From Salvia splendens (Eukaryota; Streptophyta; Magnoliopsida; Lamiales; Lamiaceae): a DNA stretch of 64,000 nt. Location of the stretch: contig NC_056039.1 in assembly GCF_004379255.2 (NCBI RefSeq), positions 5,090,501-5,154,500 of the forward strand, read 5' to 3'. Below the pieces are notes generated by a model. It ran no database searches. It was not told where the DNA came from and worked only from the letters and a program-made list of their open reading frames with translations. Shown here one piece after another: positions 45,195-55,827 of this stretch; within the stretch, counting starts at the first letter, position 1, and each line of letters begins with the position of its first letter. Both the position numbers and the translations under genes were made by a program.

Positions 45195-45348
45195 ATATTT
45201 AAGAAAATGTGGTGGTGAACTCTGGGGGTTGCTACTACAAGCCTACAAGGTTATTTCTGTTTATGTAGAAGATTGTATTGTAGAGAGTAATTGGATAGTA
45301 GGGAAGTGGAGTAGTAAATTTTTTATGATTTTGTTGGAGTATTTATAA

Positions 45349-45994
45349 GGCCATTGCTTGGGGCGCCCTAAGGCGCGCCACGTCATCAGTTTTATCCTCC
45401 TACCCCCCACCTGCAATGGGGCGCCCTAAGACGCGCCCTATATGTTATTAATTTAAATGTTATTAATTTAAATGTTATATTATTATTTTGTTATTAATTT
45501 AAATGTTATATTATTATTTTTGTTAATTTAAATGCTGAATTCGGGATCGTACTGCGTATTGTTGTCGAACGGTCGATATTCATCCGGTTCTGTACCCGGC
45601 CAACGAGCCTCCCAAACATCGGACTCTTGGGACTTGAATCCATTTCGTAGTAACAATAAAAATTCAAGTTTCGAGAGTGAAATCGTGAAATGAAACGTTA
45701 GAAATGAAGGTGGGGTAGGGGTATTTATACAAAAAATCGAAAACACTTGCCATCGTCCGCCGATCCCGCAATAGGGCGCCCGATGGCGCGGACGATGGCC
45801 TATCGTCCGCCGATCCCACAATGGCGCGGACGATGGCGCGGACGATTGGCCATCGTCCGCGACATAGGGCACACCCTATGGATCGGCCGCGGACGAATGG
45901 GACGGACGATGGCGGGCACCCACAATGGGGGCACCGTCCGCGCCCGAGGACGATGGACGCCGGCGCGCCATCGGGCGCCCCATTGCGGGTGCCC
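45349..45994 (-). mobile_element. Short Harbinger-type element, internally deleted
   Basis: It is flanked by TAA (45346-45348 and 45995-45997). The ends are inverted over about 35 bp with differences: GGCCATTGCTTGGGGCGCCC on the left and GGGCACCCGCAATGGGGCGC reverse-complemented on the right. Inside on the minus strand is a short remnant reading (WEARWPGTEPDEYRPF) without a full domain. The right part (45750-45990) is very GC-rich with 'cgatggcgcggac' repeats. The right TAA is shared with the next element. Confidence 0.75.
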
Positions 45995-45997
45995 TAA

Positions 45998-48017
45998 GAG
46001 CATCTCCAATGGTTCTAGACATGCAATAGCCCTCCCATAGCCTTACCACTGCCACATCATCTGTACTAAAATCCTCATGCCACGTCATCTGGACATGCAA
46101 CTGGACATGCAATAGCCCTCCCATAGCCCTCTCATAGCCTATCCACATCACTAAAAATAATTATATTATTTAATTTACAATCGTAGCAACATACGGAATT
46201 TAATTTACGAGACAAATACAGCAAAATTGAATAATAATATTAAAATTTATAAAAAAGTACAATAATTTATAAAAAAATACATTAATTTAAAAAAATACAA
46301 AAATTAAAAAGTACAAAAAAATACATAAAAAATCACTCCTCGCCTCCGTCCTCGCCCAACCCTTCGTCGTCGACGCCGCCGCCGCCGCCTCACGTCGGTA
46401 TCCCTCTGAAACCCCTCCAATTCTTCACGCATGCTCCGGAGCAATACACGAAGATAAGTCTTCTCCTCGGGGTCCACCGCCGTCCGGAAGTCAGCTAAGG
46501 TCTTCACCATTTGAGCGCGCGTTTGTTGGCGCGTGAAGAATTTGAGCTCATCGATGGACCTGCCGAGGGGGGATGCCGACTGGACCTCCTGGGAACTCGG
46601 AGTGCCCCCCCTCGCTTCCCGTTGCGCCCTCCTTTGGCCAACCGGGCGAGGTCGACGACCGAACGAACGAGGGGTCGGGAGCTCCTGGGCCGTCTCGGGG
46701 AGGTCGTGGGAACCACCGCTGCTGCCGCTATACTCACCGGTATAGTTCAGTTTCTGCTTCTTCGGCCAGCCAACCTCGACACCTGCCCGGAATTTCTCCG
46801 ACTCGTGGAGCACAAGGTAGGAGGTCCAGTAGGTGAAGTCGTAGTACTTCCCGGGATCCGGGTAGGCTCTCTCCGCAATCCTCCTGCAGTCCTTCTCTGT
46901 TTGGCCACTAGTCCGCATGCGGAGGGCGTTGTCGTACAAACTCGAAAATTGAGAGACGGCAGACCTGATTCGGTCCCAGCATTTCCGGCACTCCTCCCCG
47001 GTGCGCGGTCTCCCTTCAGGGCAAAATGCTCTGTAGGCTACGGCTACCTTGGCCAACAAGTTGACGATCCTCTGGTTGTTCGAAACGAGAGGATCATCGC
47101 AGACATTCACCCACGCCTTGGCCAGCGCAACGTTCTCCGCGTCCGTCCACCTCCTTCGGACCACGCTATCCTCAACCGGCTGCGACGACTCACCGACCTT
47201 CTTGGCCTTGCCCTTCTTTTTAGGGGCGCTCCGACCCCGCCCTACTCCCCGGCTTGGAATGGGGGTTTTCGGAACCTCGTTAATATCAAAACCCAACTCC
47301 TCTAAGGAGAATCTCTCAAACAGCGTATACTGTGCATCCGTTGGGGTCGATGTGTGCGAAGACCCGGTGGAAAAATCAAAAGCCGGCCGATAGACGTTTT
47401 CCCCCTCGGGCGTCCCCTGCGGCGGTGGTATCATCTGCTGCGCCGGTGGCTGCATCCCGGGTGCCCACCCCGGCATCATCTGCATAGGGGGTTGCATCGG
47501 CGGTACCCCCTGCCAAGCCAGCAAACTTCCCCCGGCGACCATCGGTGGCATCATCTGCTGCCACGGGTACATGTTGTAGTACCCGGTCATCGGAGGCCAA
47601 CCACCTCCCACGGGAGCCGGGGGAGTCTGAGACCCTCCCCCGGGACTCGGGGGAGTCTGAGACCCGGTCGTCACTGGAGTACCTTCGTAGTTGTTCTCCA
47701 TTTCTCGTTGTTGATCTTATACAAAAATTAATATAGAGAGAGTACTCGTTAATACAAGTGGTGCAAATGAAAATGACGTCCAAAGTGCGTATATATAGTG
47801 TTTCGAAAAATTAAAAAAAAATAAAATTCTGACGCCGGTCTAACGCCGATTCAGGGCCTACAATGACGCCGTGAGAGTCGGCGTCAGTCTAAGAATCGGC
47901 TTAGGCGCGCCGATTTTGACGCCGGTTTCGCTGACGTCGGCTGCAATGGTTCGGCGTCAACACCGGCGTCCGTGAAAAATCGGCGTGCCTACGCTGACGC
48001 CGCCATTGGAGATGCTC
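45998..48017 (-). mobile_element. Harbinger element with only the Myb-like gene
   Basis: The terminal inverted repeats GAGCATCTCCAATGG and CCATTGGAGATGCTC are perfect over 15 bp, with TAA at 45995-45997 and 48018-48020. Length is 2020 bp. It contains one intact ORF (46304-47701, minus) and no transposase. It abuts the previous element and shares the TAA, so one inserted at the edge of the other. Confidence 0.88.
46304..47701 (-). CDS. Harbinger Myb/SANT-like DNA-binding protein (ORF1 type)
   Basis: The intact frame codes for 465 residues from the first ATG (MENNYEGTPV). The N-terminal part (1-110) is rich in Pro, Met, Gly and Gln. A basic linker (RGRSAPKKKGKAKK) precedes a Myb/SANT-like domain at about residues 180-260 (RRRWTDAENVALAKAWVNV, then ECRKCWDRIRSAVSQF). 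A NAM-associated-like C-terminal region ends in an Arg run (VRRRRRRRRRR). In PIF/Harbinger elements such a protein binds the element ends and brings in the separate DDE transposase; both are needed for movement. Here the partner gene is absent from the element. Many plant genomes annotate such genes as host proteins, and domestication cannot be excluded, but the surrounding terminal repeats argue for a transposon gene. Confidence 0.85.
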   Translation of the reverse strand: MENNYEGTPVTTGSQTPPSPGGGSQTPPAPVGGGWPPMTGYYNMYPWQQMMPPMVAGGSLLAWQGVPPMQPPMQMMPGWAPGMQPPAQQMIPPPQGTPEGENVYRPAFDFSTGSSHTSTPTDAQYTLFERFSLEELGFDINEVPKTPIPSRGVGRGRSAPKKKGKAKKVGESSQPVEDSVVRRRWTDAENVALAKAWVNVCDDPLVSNNQRIVNLLAKVAVAYRAFCPEGRPRTGEECRKCWDRIRSAVSQFSSLYDNALRMRTSGQTEKDCRRIAERAYPDPGKYYDFTYWTSYLVLHESEKFRAGVEVGWPKKQKLNYTGEYSGSSGGSHDLPETAQELPTPRSFGRRPRPVGQRRAQREARGGTPSSQEVQSASPLGRSIDELKFFTRQQTRAQMVKTLADFRTAVDPEEKTYLRVLLRSMREELEGFQRDTDVRRRRRRRRRRVGRGRRRGVIFYVFFCTF

Positions 48018-48555
48018 TAATGGGGAGTTGAGGTGAAAGAAGATAATGTAAAGATGGAGCAGGTGAAATCCCATCAGCAAGATACGATGCTACAGTCTAC
48101 AGCTATCCTATTCTGTCTCACCATTTCCAACCCCTAAAACCTATGCTAGGCGCTCTTTTTACAGATATAGCAGTAGTATTTAATTTAACATGCAACAACA
48201 ATCACAATCCCATCTGCTACTTGTACAATGCCTTAGACTGATATTACTGGAAATTTGAGAGTATTAAATTTGAGAGTATTTTGATGCTCAATGGAAATAC
48301 ATACTACTAGCAATTAAAATGTTGTATTGGAAAGACAATAATAAATTAGATTTAGCACTAATTTTTTCATCTTTCAAAAGGCGGTTCTAGGGAGTATGAG
48401 AGGAAGGGTTTGCTAAGAAGAAAAACTTGAGCGCATACTGAGTTTGCACTTTGCAGGTATGTAAGTTTTTCTCTTTTCCATTTATTTTTAAATTATATGC
48501 ACTTCTTTTTTTGGATGGGTAAATAAAATAGTAATTTTAAAGATTACGCCATAAA

Positions 48556-48607
48556 GGATACGAACCTGAAATTTTTAGCCTAAAATATTACTCTTACCAC
48601 TTGGTCA
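48556..48607 (-). other. tRNA-like box A/box B module (SINE-head candidate)
   Basis: On the minus strand, TGACCAAGTGG (48597-48607) fits box A and GGTTCGTATCC (48556-48566) fits box B, about 30 bp apart. The surrounding 'gagttgaccaagtggtaaga' and 'tcaggttcgtatcc' resemble tRNA-derived SINE heads. Target duplications and an A-tail were not settled. Confidence 0.4.
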
Positions 48608-49114
48608 ACTCACGCACGATTATACTCGTTTGATTTCACAAAATAATGCACAAACTTAGAAGTATCTCGTGTTTAATAGAAGTAAAAGTTAGTGATGTAT
48701 TTTGTGAGTTTAAGAAAATGACACGTTTTATTTTATTTATATGCCAATCAATATTAATAATGATATGTCCTATTTAAGTTTGATAAAATGTATTGTCAAA
48801 ATAAAGATAAAGTGATGTTCAAAAAAATTAAGAAATATGCACTTATTTGATGAGACACTTGAAAATGGCAGCGGGCACTATTTTTTTATGGGTGGAGTTG
48901 GTTATTAAAAGACAATCTGATATAATAACCCATCTAATCACCTCAATATTAATACGTGTCACTTTATTTATTACCATATGACGCTTAGTCTAGTTATCTA
49001 GTTATGGGTTATTCCATTCTTGAATAATTGAACTCGTTATAAATTACTCCACATTTTCGAAAAATTTAACTCGTTATAAAATAAGCTTTCTAGATTAAAC
49101 AGAGAAACTAGGTG

Positions 49115-49561
49115 GGCTAAATTCCACGAATATACGTCGTGAGAGATAATATCCGCCTTTTGTACCCGGAAAAAAAACATTTTCAGTGATGGGAAGACGC
49201 GTGAGGCTCTCGCGTCTTTGATAAACCAAACACGCGACAGTCTCTTGCGTGTATACAAAACACTCGTTACTCTCATGCGTGTTTTAATTAAACACGCATC
49301 AAGCTCATGCGTGTTTGAAAACACCCGATCGGGTGAATTTCCAGTTTCAAAACACCTGGTCGGGTGAAATATTTAAGACAGGAGGAGTCCAGAGAGAACA
49401 CCCGGTCGGGTGATTTTAACTTTCAAATCACCCGGCCGGGTGAAATTCGTGTTTCAAAACACGCAAGAGGCTCACGCGTCTTTCCCATCACTGAAAATAT
49501 TTTTTTCCGGGTATAAATGGCGGATATCATCTCCAATGACGTACATTCGTGGAATTTACTC
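49115..49561. mobile_element. Mutator-like inverted-repeat element (447 bp) with palindromic modules
   Basis: Terminal inverted repeats of about 100 bp pair the left start GGCTAAATTCCACGAATATA with the reverse-complemented right end GAGTAAATTCCACGAATGTA; both continue through 'tacccggaaaaaaa' and 'ttttcagtgatggga'. It is flanked by a 10-bp direct repeat AAACTAGGTG (49105-49114 and 49562-49571), which suits Mutator-like elements (usually 9 bp). The middle holds four near-palindromes of the form CACCCGRYCGGGTG at about 49322, 49352, 49399 and 49428. No gene is present. Confidence 0.8.
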
Positions 49562-50334
49562 AAACTAGGTGTCTTTGTTTCATTTTGAGATCCATTCTTT
49601 TTAGTAGCCAAACTCGTATTTTCAGCATTATATAATTTGAAAGTATGAGTTAATTTAAAAACGAATTTTAAAATTAATACTAACACCGAAATATTTAGTG
49701 AAAATAATTTAGAGAGAAATACTCAGAGAAGATAGATATATTTAGAACATATGATTTCTGCAATTTTGGATTTTGGAGCAACCATCCCCAGCATTTCAAT
49801 TCACACCATTCCTCTCTCTCTGTCACACACACAAAACGTAGCCAGCTCTCTCTCTCTCTCCAACTCAATATAATATGTTTCCTGATTCTTGAATCCCTGA
49901 ATCAGCTCTGGGTCTCTGGTCACCTTTTCTCTCTCCACTTCACCGCAGCCCAAAAAGAACATTATTATTGACATGTCTTCTTCCTCTCCAATTCTATTCT
50001 CTCCTCTTAGATCTTCCACAACTGCTGTTCTGCCTTGAGAACTTCTTCCTCTTTCTACACAAGCATTTTTAGTAATCCCTTCTACTGCGCCACTTGTCCA
50101 ATTCAATCAAGCTCATCTCTTTTTTTTTTGTAATTTAGGCAGAGCAACCCTCAATTAGGCACCAAAATTTCTGGTTCTCCACGGTATTTCGTTCCCCTCA
50201 AATTTAATTATATCCATTCATTTCACTGTAGCGCAGCAAACCCAATAAAAAAAAGATTTTTTTTTCGGTTTTGTTCCAATAGCTCTGAAATTAGCTTGAA
50301 TAAAAGGGAGAAAATCGTATTGTCGGTCCGCGTG

Positions 50335-50358
50335 ATGATAGTATACGTGCAAGGCTGA
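50335..50358 (+). promoter_or_regulatory. Short upstream ORF in the REV-like leader
   Basis: An ATG-to-TGA frame of seven codons (ATG ATA GTA TAC GTG CAA GGC TGA) lies 219 bp before the main ATG. It would act only if this region is in the mature leader; the transcription start was not located. CT-rich runs at about 49820-49860 may mark the promoter or start region. Confidence 0.3.
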
Positions 50359-50576
50359 TTGGCTTTTTTCTTGAGCTGTTACCTTTTTTCATAAGGTAAG
50401 TGTGAGAGGTGTCTTCCTTACCCAACCCAAAAGGGCTATAGAATCTTCTGCTTCAATCAAGATCGTTCATCTTATCACCTCCGACTTTTCTCATTATTCA
50501 GCAAGAAGCAATCTTGGAGAATCTTTGTCAGCTGCAGAGAGTTTTCAAGAATTGGCTTTTGGGAGAAATTGCTAGG

Positions 50577-53500
50577 ATGGCCATGGTGGCGCAGCATCAT
50601 AGAGAGAGGGAGAATAGCAGCGGGAGCATAAATAAGCATCTGGATTCCGGCAAGTATGTGAGGTACACGGCGGAGCAGGTGGAGGCGTTGGAGAGGGTCT
50701 ACTCCGAGTGCCCTAAGCCGAGCTCCTTGCGCCGGCAGCAGCTGATCCGGGAATGCCCGATTCTTTGCAACATTGAGCCTAAACAGATCAAAGTCTGGTT
50801 CCAGAACCGCAGGTGAGGGACACAAATCTTGGTCTTTTTTGTTACTTTTTTCAATTAGTCTTCATTTCATTCCTCAATTTGGTGCATTTTGTATGAATTT
50901 GATTGAGGGTACTTGGGTTGTGGCGAGTGAATGTAGGTGTCGAGAGAAGCAGCGGAAAGAATCCACGAGGCTTCAGAGTGTCAACAGAAAATTGAGCGCT
51001 ATGAATAAGTTGTTGATGGAGGAAAACGATCGCCTGCAGAAGCAGGTTTCTCACCTGGTTTGCGAGAATGGTTATATGAGGCAACAGTTGCAAACTGTAT
51101 GTAATTCATTGTTTCCTCTCCTCTAGATTACTGCTGTTGGACTTGGATCTATTATCTTCTCGCCCCCAAGATGCAATTTTTATCATTCTTTAACGACATA
51201 TTAGTAGTGCAAAATTGACCATTACTTTCATTGTTTGTGTTTTATTCTTTTCATGCCAATCTTACATCGAATAACTTGCCAAAACGAGATTGCACTGTGT
51301 CTAATGTCTATGGTATCAATCACTTGAATTCTCTGAGTATGGAAACATATATCTTACTCTTAAGGGAATTTCTCCAGGCGGCTGTACCGACCGCTGATGC
51401 AAGTTCTGAGTCAGCGGTCACGACCCCACAGCATTCTCTTAGAGATGCTAACAATCCTGCTGGGTACTTCATCTGATCCTTTGAATTCTTACATATGCAA
51501 AATTGTTGGCCTTCTTACCATTTTAATGCATATTTGCATATATATGATGCTTTTGGCAGACTCCTCTCTATTGCTGAGGAGACCTTGGCAGAGTTCCTCT
51601 CAAAGGCTACAGGAACGGCTGTTGATTGGGTCCAGATGCCTGGGATGAAGGTTCAATCTTATTTCTTTAATCTTCCTGTGGCTGTTTGAATTATAGTGAG
51701 GAGGCCCTTTCAAATATAAAGATTTGTGATTATGATTTTGCTGTTCAGCCTGGTCCGGATTCGGTTGGAATATTTGCCATCTCACAACGTCGAGGTGGAG
51801 TGGCAGCTCGAGCTTGTGGTCTTGTTAGTTTAGAACCTTCTAAGGTAATCAAAGTAATAATTGGATTATATCTTTGTTTGAATAACGTCCATTGTTATTA
51901 GATATCTCGACTTGCAAATTTTAGCTTCTTTCCTGAGAGGATTTCATGCTTTACAGATTGCTGAGATCCTTAAAGATCGTCTGTCTTGGTTCCGTGACTG
52001 TCGAGGCCAAGAGATTTTCACTATGTTTCCTGCTGGAAATGGAGGAATCATCGAGCTCTTGCATACACAGGTTGATAGGATGATATGTCACTAGTACAGG
52101 CTATTATATCAAAAACTTATAACTTGTTATCGCTTTCAGACATATGCACCGACTACTCTGGCTCCGGCTCGCGATTTTTGGACTCTAAGATACACAACCT
52201 CATTGGAAAATGGCAGCCTTGTGGTAAGTAATCTTTTAGTATTACCTGCTTATTGTCGGTATATGTGTGATGATTTTGAATAAGATTGTGTATGCTATAA
52301 GTACTATTTTCATCATTTATGATGTGCTACACAAGGCCTCTAGCATGATATATGAACTATGAACTATTTAAATATGTCTTAGAGCTTGGTCCAGCATTGT
52401 AAAAATGCTTTCTTTTTCTGACTGAATATATATGTGCTCAGTCTCCCATGTCAATGTCGTCTTCACTTAGCTAGCATGGAAAATCTCATTATTGCGTTCA
52501 GAGTCTTACAGAAAGAAGAAACTGATGATTTCTGTGTGCTGCTATGTATGTGATTTTTAGTTGTTCTTATAATTGTGAAGGTATGTGAGACATCACTTTC
52601 TGGCACTGGAGCTGGTCCATGTGCAACCTCAGCTTCACAGTTTGTTAGAGCTGAAATGCTTCCATCTGGATATTTGATTCGGCCATGTGATGGTGGAGGA
52701 TCAATTATTCACATCGTGGACCACGTTAATCTCCAGGTACCCCCCTCCCCTCCCCTTTTTAGTTTAATTGGCTCAGCAAATTCTCTATTGATGGATGCAA
52801 CATAATAAAGCAAGTCTGACTGCACTGTTCCAGGCGTGGAGCGTGCCAGAGGTGCTGCGGCCACTTTATGAATCGTCAAAAGTTGTGGCGCAGAAAATGA
52901 CAATCTCGGTCTGTACAGCATATAAAAGGCTTTCATGTATTATTTGATATAGCTGTCTTATCTAGTTTTTGTTTCTTATTGAAGTGGAGACAATTGCAAA
53001 ACAGTGGTTTCTAATTTATTCCTTCTTTTGATGTGGCTAGTTGTTTACTATTTCCCTCTTTACATGTTACTCCTACAGGCACTAAGATATATTCGGCAGA
53101 TAGCCCAGGAGACAAGTGGGGAAGTAGTATATGGTCTTGGTCGCCAGCCAGCTGTTTTGCGGACCTTCACCCAGAGATTAAGCAGGTAATAGTTGTTCAA
53201 CCGAACTCCTTTGCAAACTAAATATGGCTGTGTAGGTTTAAATTCTGTCATAGATATTAAGAATTGTTACAATTATGTCTTGTTCCTTGCAGAGGCTTTA
53301 ATGATGCCATCAACGGGTTCAACGGCGATGGATGGTCGATATTAAACTGTGATGGTGCTGAAGATGTAGTAGTTGCCATTAATTCAGCCAAGAATCTGAC
53401 TGCTGATGCAAGCGTTGTTCCGCTGCTCGGAGGTGTTCTTTGTGCAAAAGCATCTATGCTGCTTCAGGTTCTCTTCTTTCTTTATCCACCAGGTTACATG

Positions 53501-55333
53501 TGCCAACTACTTATTGTACTAACCTGAGCCCTATATCTCTTACTAGAACGTCCCTCCAGCAATGTTGGTTCGATTTTTGAGGGAGCATCGATCAGAGTGG
53601 GCAGACTTTACTGTTGATGCCTATGCTGCCATGTCATTGAAGTCGAGCACATGCTCATATCCTGTAACAAGGCCTACAAGATTCACCGGAACCCAGATAA
53701 TCATGCCTCTAGGTCAAACGATTGAACATGAGGAGGTATATGCCTTTTCCTTCTTTTGTAACTTGTGCTATCCCGCGCCACACGGCTTGTTTTTTAAACA
53801 TGATTTTAGTTTTTCTGCATGGAAGATATCAATTCCTAGTCTCATGATTGTTTTGGTTCTTCGGTGTCACAGATGCTCGAAGTTGTTCGTTTGGAAGGCC
53901 ATGGGGATGCTTTTTCATCCAGGGACGTTCATCTTCTACAGGTCTTCTAGTCTCTTGCTCGTATAGATGGCTCTCAAGCTTATTACCAGAATTTGCAATT
54001 TGAATATTTGAATGCATCTTTCTATAACAGATGTGCAGTGGAGTCGATGAGAATGCTGTGGGAGCCTGCTCGGAACTTATTTTTGCACCCATTGACGAGA
54101 TGTTTCCAGATGATGCACCGCTGCTACCTTCTGGTTTCCGCATAATTCCACTTGATTCAAAATCAGTTGAGTTTTGTCTGGTTTATCTATATCACATATT
54201 CGTGTCTGCATCTACTCCTTTCTTATTCAGCTATTAGCCTATAGCTGAATATTAGTGAATTGTGTTAAACTAATTATCGGTACAAACAGGGTGATGCACA
54301 GGATGAATTGACCTTGCACAAGACACTAGATTTGACATCGAGTCTTGAAGTTGGCCCAGCAACCAGCCATGGTGCAGAAAATACAGGGTCGTCTTACAGC
54401 GCACGAGCAGTATTGACTATTGCTTTCCAATTCCCATTTGAGAGCAATTTACATGACAACGTTGCTACAATGGCATGTCAATACGTCCGTAGTGTGATCT
54501 CCTCGGTACAGAGGGTTGCCACAGCTATATCTCCATCAGGGTTGAGCCCGACAGCAGGTCCAAAGGTGTCTCCAGTCTCTCCTGAAGCTCAAACGCTTGC
54601 ACATTGGATATGCCAGAGCTATAGGTACTGCTAAAATAAAATCTCACACCACCTTCACACATAGGCTTGTAAACACGAAAATGAGATGCAGTTTGATGGT
54701 TTTACATCTTGAGATATATTTTGTATCATTTGCAGCTACCATGTGGGAACCGAGTTGCTAAGATCCGACTCCATAGGTGGTGACTCAGTATTGAAGACGC
54801 TTTGGCATCATCAGGATGCCATCTTATGCTGCTCCTTGAAGGTACATCTACATTTCTCAATTATTCTTGCCCTAAGTCGTTTCTCAGAAGTACTTATATA
54901 CACTGTTTGGGCCATGAATGTGTTTGTAACATTGTATTTCCCTCTCTCCCGTTGTAGCAGGCTCAGCCAGTTTTTATATTCGCGAATCAGGCTGGGCTCG
55001 ACATGCTGGAGACCACACTGGTTTCTCTGCAAGATATCGCATTGGATAAGATATTTGATGACGCCGGCCGCAAGGCATTGTCCTCGGAATTCTCTAAGAT
55101 CATGGAAGAGGTGACAACTTGATACATTTAACTTGCATTTCTTCCTATGGTTTTGATTGAACTGGTTTTACCTATTTCAGGGATTTGCTTACTTGCCTGG
55201 TGGCATTTGCATGTCGACGATGGGGCGGCACATCTCGTATGAACAAGCCATCGTGTGGAAGGTCTTTGCTGCAGAAGAGAACTCCTCTGTTCACTGCCTC
55301 GCGCTCTCTTTCGTCAACTGGTCATTCGTTTAA
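50577..55333 (+). CDS. REV: Class III HD-ZIP transcription factor, REVOLUTA-like, complete
   Basis: Eighteen exons: 50577-50812, 50937-51096, 51378-51463, 51560-51650, 51749-51844, 51957-52070, 52140-52223, 52581-52736, 52834-52908, 53079-53185, 53293-53467, 53547-53735, 53873-53941, 54031-54165, 54290-54624, 54736-54841, 54961-55110 and 55181-55333. All are GT-AG, and the frame is open for 838 residues, near the usual 840. Domains in order: homeodomain about 22-85 (KYVRYTAEQVEALERVY to KVWFQNRRC), leucine zipper about 85-130, lipid-binding START domain about 155-375, and C-terminal MEKHLA region ending HCLALSFVNWSFV. These factors set adaxial leaf fate, meristems and vascular pattern, and are repressed by miR165/166. 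REV rather than PHB or ATHB8 is inferred from overall resemblance. Exon 13 is a few codons shorter than usual (EGHGDAF). The start chosen gives MAMVAQHHRER; a second ATG follows two codons on. Confidence 0.95.
51640..51758 (+). promoter_or_regulatory. miR165/166 target site split by intron 4
   Basis: Exon 4 ends CTGGGATGAAG (51640-51650) and exon 5 begins CCTGGTCCGG (51749-51758). Only the spliced message carries the full site, which matches the known conserved class III HD-ZIP target in the START-domain coding region. The genomic DNA and the unspliced transcript lack it. Confidence 0.93.
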
Positions 55334-55827
55334 GTATGTAAATTCCATGATGAAAACTAAAACTGAAAATGGAGGAATCAAAAAGTTTTGTATGTCTGTT
55401 TTTGCTAATCTATATTTATAGAGTGTTCCAAAATTGTGATCCTTCAATGTAAATTCTTCTACTCTCTATAGGTGGTATCTTTTTCTTGTTTGCAAGTCCA
55501 ATTCGTAAACGAAGCAAGTAAACAAAGGCTAAATCACATTGCTAAATCTGATTTGCGTTATTGAATGAGGAAAGTATCTGTTTCCTACATTACTTGACTT
55601 GAAAGCCAAACCAATGCTCATACACAAGATAGCATTCAACTAGCACTGTTTATATACAAGAGAGCACTGGTTTTGGAGTTGTACTGTACACATTAATAAT
55701 CACACACAGCATGACTGATTGATTACATTGAACTGGAGAATGAAGAAGAGAAATATCACTATTACTACACATGATAGAGTTCTTCAACACAAAATTTATG
55801 TCTGTGATCACAGGATATTAGTTATTT

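Noticed and set aside
46511..47731. Long plus-strand frames opposite the Myb-like ORF
   Set aside because: Shadow frames in GC-rich DNA; only the minus frame shows a Myb/SANT-like domain and a sensible start.
49037..49686. Minus-strand frames over the Mutator-like element
   Set aside because: They read through inverted terminal repeats and have no domain.
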